Shown here one piece after another: positions 58,521-64,000 of a stretch of 64,000 nt of DNA. The first letter of the stretch is position 1. Each line of letters starts with the position of its first letter. The DNA comes from Lobosporangium transversale (lineage: Eukaryota; Mortierellomycota; Mortierellomycetes; Mortierellales; Mortierellaceae), in NCBI RefSeq assembly GCF_002105155.1, contig NW_019028981.1, forward strand, positions 1,156,501 through 1,220,500, given 5' to 3'. The notes beneath the pieces were generated by a model. It did no database searches and had not been told where the DNA came from. It was given only the letters and a program-made list of their open reading frames with translations. Position numbers and translations under genes: made by a program.

Positions 58521-59236
58521 GGTACAAGAGTTGTCATGAAGGGGATCTCGATCCTCAGGTACTTTTGGTTTACTCCAATGATACATAATGATGTGATCAA
58601 TAGCTACAGCATTGCCCATTTCCATTTATTATATTTTTTATTGAAGCTGTAATACGCCTATGTATCTTGGAATGCACCTTTTTTTTTTTTTTTTTGCCAT
58701 GTAAAACCGACATTGAGCATCATTATTGATTATCGTCATCATCGTCGTGATTAGTTGCCGCAATTCCACATGGATATCTTTCAAACCACGGCGATCCAAC
58801 TTATTCATCAATCATTTCAGATTCCGCCTTTTTTTTTTTTTTTTTTTTTTTCAAAATATCAACCTGGATAGTCTACTTAACATTCTAATTTAACGGATGA
58901 TGTATAAACGATATAATGGAATCATTGTCCATTCTATCCTTAATTTACTGGAACCCATAATTTAATTCATTCATATTCTATTCTTCAATAAATACATTTT
59001 GGTGGACATTGGACATAAAGCCACTTGCTCTACTCCATTTGAATTGTTAGGTATATATATACAATCTTGAGCAACACAATACCAGGAAACGTCAGGGAAA
59101 AGAAAACTTCAGAACAACGAACATAGACGGATAATAAACATATATCTTTTAGTGCGTTTTTTTTATTCATTTGTCAGATTCATATTTTAAATATTCTACA
59201 ATATAAACCATCCCTTCGTATACTATATTCTTTTGT

Positions 59237-60198
59237 TTATGCAAGGACCAGCCCTGCAACCACAGCACCAACCATTGCCAAGACAGCACCTGAGCTGACA
59301 CGGTTCTCAACAGCCCCACTAGACAATCCGCTCTTGGTAACGGAAGGAGTAGCAGAAGCACCCGACTCGGTAATAGAAACGGTTGCAGTGACAGTAGTGT
59401 TAGGAGTCACCCCACTGATGGAGGGCATGGGAGCCGTGCTTCCAGCCTGGTAAGGCTGGGCATCGCCCTGGCAGACTGGAACGGAAGCAATGGAGATATT
59501 CAACTTTTGTCCCAAAGGAATCAACTTTTGAGCCACACCGACCGTCAGAGAGTTCAAATCATGTTCCAAACAATAGAATCCAGTTGAACGGTTGGTCTTT
59601 GCATAGTCATTCAATGAGGTCTCAAAAGTCTTGATGACCTGAGATTCGGTCATTGTATCGGGCATCTGCCAATCATTTGTATCAAATTCATCCCCAGTCC
59701 AATCCACAGGAATATAACCCAGTTTCTTGAGTACGAAACGAACGCGGTTGTTAATATCACCATAGGGAGGACGCATATACTTAAGTCTGAGACCGGTGGC
59801 ATCCATCACAGCCTTTTCAGTCCACTTCATCTCGGCCACGATCTGTTCATTGGTCAAGGTCGTAAGAGCGTGATGAGACCAAGTATGAGAGGCCAAATGA
59901 TGACCCTCCGCAACCTCACGTTTAACAATATCAGGGTACTGAGCCGCATTGGAGCCAATCAAGAAAAACGTCGCAGAAAGTTGTTGCTGCTTGAGGTAAT
60001 CCAACAATTCTCGGGTGTCAGGGGAAGGACCATCATCAAATGTCAAGCCCCAGGTGTTCTCACGAGGACAAGAGACAATGTCGTCAGCAGAGCACCCATC
60101 GCAAGTCCAGTAACACCTAGAAATGAAATAGAATATATAGATGTATAAAATATTAGTTGTTGGTCAAGTCGTTAAATAATGATGGTATGATAATGTGA

Positions 60199-60229
<31 letters not shown>

Positions 60230-60532
60230 GTTGGTGAAAAGAGCAAAGGATGTCGCATACTCATCAGGGATGGGGGGGTTAGGGCAAGATGGGGGAGAAC
60301 CCTTGTGGAGCTGAATCTTGGGTGCGCCACTCAAGTCGATCTCCTTGAGCCATGCTTGGACTTCAGGTGAGTCTACAGGGGGGATCTGGTTGGCAGCTGG
60401 ATATTTGATCGTGGCACCTGTGGTTGTAGCAGGTGCAGGTGCAGAAGCAGTCGTCGCCGTCTGTGTCTGAGCATGAGTGGCAGCGATGGTCATGACCAGG
60501 ACCGTGATAGAGGAACTAAGGAACTTGACCAT
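59237..60532 (-). CDS. Chitin/polysaccharide deacetylase (CE4 family), probably GPI-anchored
   Basis: Two exons, 60532-60261 and 60116-59237, join in frame to 383 aa. A signal peptide (1-~21) is followed by an Ala/Thr/Pro-rich stretch. The NodB domain runs from ~110 to ~310. Motif 1 is TFDDGP (116-121) with the catalytic base Asp118 and metal ligand Asp119. Motif 2 is SHTWSHHAL with His168 and His172. Motif 3 is RPPYG (206-210). Motif 4 is the VDWTGDEFDTNDW region. The C-terminus is Ser/Thr-rich, then a hydrophobic stretch (GAVLAMVGAVVAGLVLA), the pattern of a GPI signal. It converts chitin to chitosan at the cell wall. The intron contains a 32-base T run on the plus strand. Cys92/96/99/107 may form disulfides. 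Confidence 0.92.
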
Positions 60533-62822
60533 GGTCGTAATGGATGTATATTAGATATGAATTATGGATAATTTATGTAAAGGTGCCGGATAAATGGATT
60601 TTTATGTAAAGAGTAGATGATGATTATTTTGGCGTCAATACGATATATAGAGAATAAGAGAGGACGCCAATTTATGAATAATAAAAGGATGCAGGATGAA
60701 GAGCAGAATGAGAAAGAAAAAAAAAAGGAAAGATCATGTTTCCTTTTTATATCGTCGATGGGATAAATGTTCGTTTATATTAAAGCAAAAGAGACAATGC
60801 GTACGGTTTTAAAAATAGCGTCAATTAGCTCAGGAGTGAAGGAGTGTTGTCCGTTGATCTCGTTGGATTTACCCATCTTTGGATAGTGACACATGCCACG
60901 CGAAGCAGAGGATGGGTTATCATTGACAGCATGAAAATTGTTTTATATTCAATATCTAATTCAGGAACTTGCACAGCCCATCGTCCCCCTTCTCCTGGAA
61001 CGAAACATTGAAGGGAAACGAACTGATCCCATATTACTCATCCATACCAGCTATTCTCAAGGGCAAGTATATATGCTATACATTCACAGTAAGAAGACCT
61101 CAGAAACTACTGTTTTGATAAACGAAGAGTCGGTGAGTCGGAGCAAAAAAAAATTTGTTTATTGTTTTAGTGTGGGCGTTCATTTATTTTTAATTATTTT
61201 TCCAGCACGATGACATGAATAAAAGAGCATTTTGCTGTCCAGCTGGGCAAGTTTAACCCATTCCGGGAAAGGATACCAAAAATATTTTTTTCTTTATCTG
61301 CAAGACATCTTCATCCCATCTCTGTATCAGTACGTATATCTCTAATACAATGTCTGACCAGATAATTCGGTAACAATAGCTCATGGATGCCGATGATGAT
61401 GACAACGGAAGCACAGTTGATTCCTCATACCATGTTCACGCACATCCTGTTCTCTTTCAGTAAAAGTGTTTTTAAAAAAAGTAGAGACTAGTTTTCCGCT
61501 ATCATCCACTTACAGCCTCTTTTGACATTGCAATGTTCGATTCTTAGTTCTGTCTGAGGATCATAAACACAAAAGTAAAAACTTTTTATTTTTGATGAGG
61601 ATAATGGAGTAGGACCCAGCTTTTTTTTTTTTTTTTTTTTTTTTTTAGATCTCACACGACATTTTAATTGCTCAGGGCCATAACTACATCGGTCTCTCAA
61701 CTTTCATTTCACTCTTCAAGTTTACCCGGCAGAGGCAATGCGCCAACAATCCATCATTTGAGGGTATTGTGAGCCCATACCATACAAATCCAATATGTAG
61801 TCCGTTTACATTCCGTTCCCACCTTGCCTCTCTCAATGGGCTTTGCTTTTTGACAAGATACTGCATGCGGACTAAACCAATAAAGGTGAACTAGGCGTTG
61901 CATCCACAATCGATGCCCTTTTGATTGTAATGAGTGGCTAAGCTGACATACTGTTACTTCATCTCCACCTATACCTCTCGTTCTTCATTATTCCAATAAA
62001 GCCATACCCTTTCTATAGCATTGTGAAAGTTTACACGCGAATTCAGTGGACTATTATTACAAAAATATAAATAAAAGACCACATCAGAATGAAGAGTACA
62101 AGCCCAACGAGGAACAGTTTGATCCTTTAATAAATATATTTGTATTTGTATATAATCGTAAAAAAAAAATCAAAACGACACGCGGGGGATTTTTTAATGC
62201 ATGAACGTGTAATTGTACTGGAATCCCTGTCCTGCCCTGGATTCTCATGTCTTTATTACTACATCTCTCTGCCACAAGTCCGACAGCTGACTGCACCTCC
62301 ATCTTCGAGACGTCCGATCGGCCGGCAAAACATTTTCGTTCTATTTATGACGATTTCAACCACCTCAATAACTATTTCACAGCCGAGGAAGGATCATCAG
62401 TTAATCAGGTACAAAAGATACAACAACCTGTCAACCAAAGTGACCTGCAGGTGGCAGATTTGTATTTTCTCACCCTTGTCACGCATAGCGGAAAAAAAGG
62501 GTCAGGACATTCCTTGCTCAAAAAAGAAATGAGAAAACCCATCATTCCATCGAGTTCTTACCGAGATGACGGAGCATCAGTACCAACAACTCTGAAAGAA
62601 CGGCATCATTGAAAAAGTCTACGTCAGAGTTGCTTCCACTTTTGCAAACAATGCCAGCTCATCTTGCTATGTGAGCTTGCAAGACATTCGAGACGTTGTT
62701 TCCAGATGCACAACCTTCCTATTCCGTTTCTTATAGACTCTAATGGCAACAGGACAAATTCTTGATTAAGACACGCGCTTTATCAATTGCAGCTGTGTGC
62801 AGGAAAGAATTTAATTGTTGCT
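60533..62822. other. 2.3-kb gene-poor region
   Basis: This contains the promoter of the deacetylase gene, a T26 run at 61621-61646 and AT-rich DNA. A plus-strand frame at 62247-62612 (121 codons) is open but I find no recognisable domain or codon pattern; it ends 200 bp before the leucine-rich-repeat fragment and might be related debris. Confidence 0.4.
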
Positions 62823-63367
62823 TATTGAGTCACTCAAGACTAACACGACTTTGATAAGTTAAACTTGGGTGGCAGCTCACTTGGGGAGGGAGGAACTTCA
62901 GCAGTGTCAGAGGCATTCAAAACTAACATAACTTTAACAACTTTGAACTTGGGTTACAACTCAGTTGGGGTGAAGGAGCTGTGGCTCTGTCAGAGGCACT
63001 TAAGATTAATACTACTTTGACGACTTTGACCTTGGGGAGTAACTCAATTCTAAAAGAAGGAGTTGTGGTGCTGTCGGAGGCACTCAAGGTTAACACAGCG
63101 TTGGTCACTTTGAATTTGGGCTAGAGCTCAATTGGAGATGAGGAAGCTGTGGCACTCTCAGAGGCACTCAAGATTAACACTGCTTTGGCCACTTTGAACT
63201 TGAATTACAATTTAATGTGGAGAGAGGGAGCCATTGCATTATTAGAAGCACTGAAAGCTAATACCGCTTTAATTGCTTTAAGCATGGAGGGGAACTCAAT
63301 TGGGGATGTAGGTCCGACATCATCGGATGTACTCGAGACTAACACGGCTTTGGCCTTTTATAAATAA
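62823..63367 (+). pseudogene. Leucine-rich-repeat (ribonuclease-inhibitor-like) fragment, broken
   Basis: About six 84-bp (28-aa) units repeat the pattern SEALKxNTALxTLNLxxNxI(G)xEGAVAL, the RI/NLRC3-like LRR consensus. The units lie in changing frames: a shift near 62855, another near 62968, and an in-frame TAG at 63121-63126 within LNLG-stop-SSIGDEEAVAL. The last open part (63149-63367) ends in a stop after ALAFYK. There is no start region or N-terminal effector domain within the window. Such LRR arrays act in protein binding, but this copy appears dead or is only an edge of a larger decayed gene. Confidence 0.7.
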
Positions 63368-63439
63368 GGATGCCTCAAGCGATAACCAAGGAACCTTGGT
63401 ATTGTTAAAGAGGTTGAGTATGGACTGAGCGGTTTTGAA

Positions 63440-63471
<32 letters not shown>

Positions 63472-64000
63472 CTTATTACTTGATGGACTTGGTCAAAGAA
63501 ATAGCGTAGGAGTATTTTAGAGAAAGAGTCCGATTAAATAAAGAGCTGGCTTGCAGTAACCAAGGGCCCATACTGGCGTTGCTTTTTGATTCTTCGATAT
63601 CGGCTCTTCCTCTCCTTGCAAGGCAATTCTCGTATACCAGTGTTGTTGAAAGCATATTTCCTTTTAACACTATAGTATACCATTTTAATTCGATGAGTGA
63701 CTTGGGCCAAGCTACTCCCAAGTGATCACGAAACGCGACAGAAATCAGTCAATTGAAAGCAGTGATCTCGAACAACCCCATCTCTAATAAGAAACGGGGT
63801 GTCCGAATCTTTCAACCAACCAACCGCCCTCATCCCTGTTGTTGAGACAGCTGTGGTTTGCAACCCGAACCAAGAGATAAATAGTTTGGCAAGTGGTCAA
63901 GGCAATATAACTTCAAGAGTCGGGTGCCATAGATATGCCCTAGATGTGGCTGTGATAATTTGTCTGAATAATCTCGACTATGGGGCCTTTGAAAAGAACA
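63368..64000. other. Right-end region without a recognisable gene
   Basis: This contains a T30 run at 63442-63471. The remaining sequence has no ORF over 82 codons with family features on either strand. Confidence 0.4.

Larger units (their letters stand above)
58131..59236. other. 1.1-kb spacer with short tandem repeats
   Basis: This contains the TATA box of the small secreted-protein gene, a pentamer and an octamer tandem repeat (58441-58520), two T runs (58679-58695, 58829-58851) and the 3' UTR of the polysaccharide deacetylase gene. ORFs across 58274-58652 are products of the octamer repeat. Confidence 0.5.

Noticed and set aside
58274-58652. Two opposed ORFs with repeated FIFFIFF or KKIKKI
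   Set aside because: Products of the TAAAAAAA octamer repeat.
62247-62612. 121-codon plus-strand ORF near the LRR fragment
   Set aside because: Open frame only; no domain recognised and no link in frame with the LRR units.

Overview
The window looks like nuclear DNA of an early-diverging filamentous fungus, most likely Mucoromycota and probably a Mortierella-type genome. Evidence: intron-rich genes with short GT-AG introns, very long poly-T/poly-A tracts in introns and spacers, a fungal-type polysaccharide deacetylase with a C-terminal tail like a GPI signal, an Inn1/Fic1-like C2 protein, and an EPG5-like giant autophagy protein that I believe is absent from yeasts. Everything here comes from reading the sequence and from family knowledge; no database was searched.

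Left arm (1-10383), dense housekeeping genes, mostly mitochondrial or metabolic: the 3' end of a mitochondrial 3-oxoacyl-ACP synthase (+), then on the minus strand the 49 kDa subunit of complex I, a C2-domain/proline-rich protein, and the trifunctional C1-tetrahydrofolate synthase. The last has an in-frame upstream start that adds a presequence-like, almost acid-free N-terminus.

Region 10384-18157 is gene-poor and repeat-rich: an elongator tRNA-Met with an LTR-like element abutting its 5' end, two tandem 697-bp SINE-like units with RNA polymerase III promoter-like heads and a shared tail, a 22-bp perfect palindrome, and a pair of diverged dispersed repeats.

Region 18158-21473 is the most unusual part: a decayed gene whose N-terminal half resembles a FEN1/XPG-type 5' nuclease and whose C-terminal half resembles a Fanzor/TnpB RuvC nuclease with zinc ribbon. 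Coding similarity runs almost without a gap through a lysine-rich linker, so the ancestor may have been one fused protein.

Region 21743-29308: tRNA 2-thiolation protein CTU1/NCS6 (-), the NEDD4/Rsp5 HECT ubiquitin ligase (+), and a 74-aa cytochrome oxidase VIIc-like protein (+). Region 29309-36528 is 7.2 kb without a recognisable gene.

Right arm (36529-64000): a C2H2 zinc-finger factor (+), an ATP-dependent DNA ligase with a mitochondrial-looking N-terminus (-), the 2985-aa EPG5-like protein (-), divergently paired with a class I HDAC8/Hos1-type deacetylase (+), a short-chain dehydrogenase (+), three secretory-pathway proteins on the minus strand (a histidine-rich repeat protein, a small basic protein, a polysaccharide deacetylase), and a broken leucine-rich-repeat fragment near the right end.
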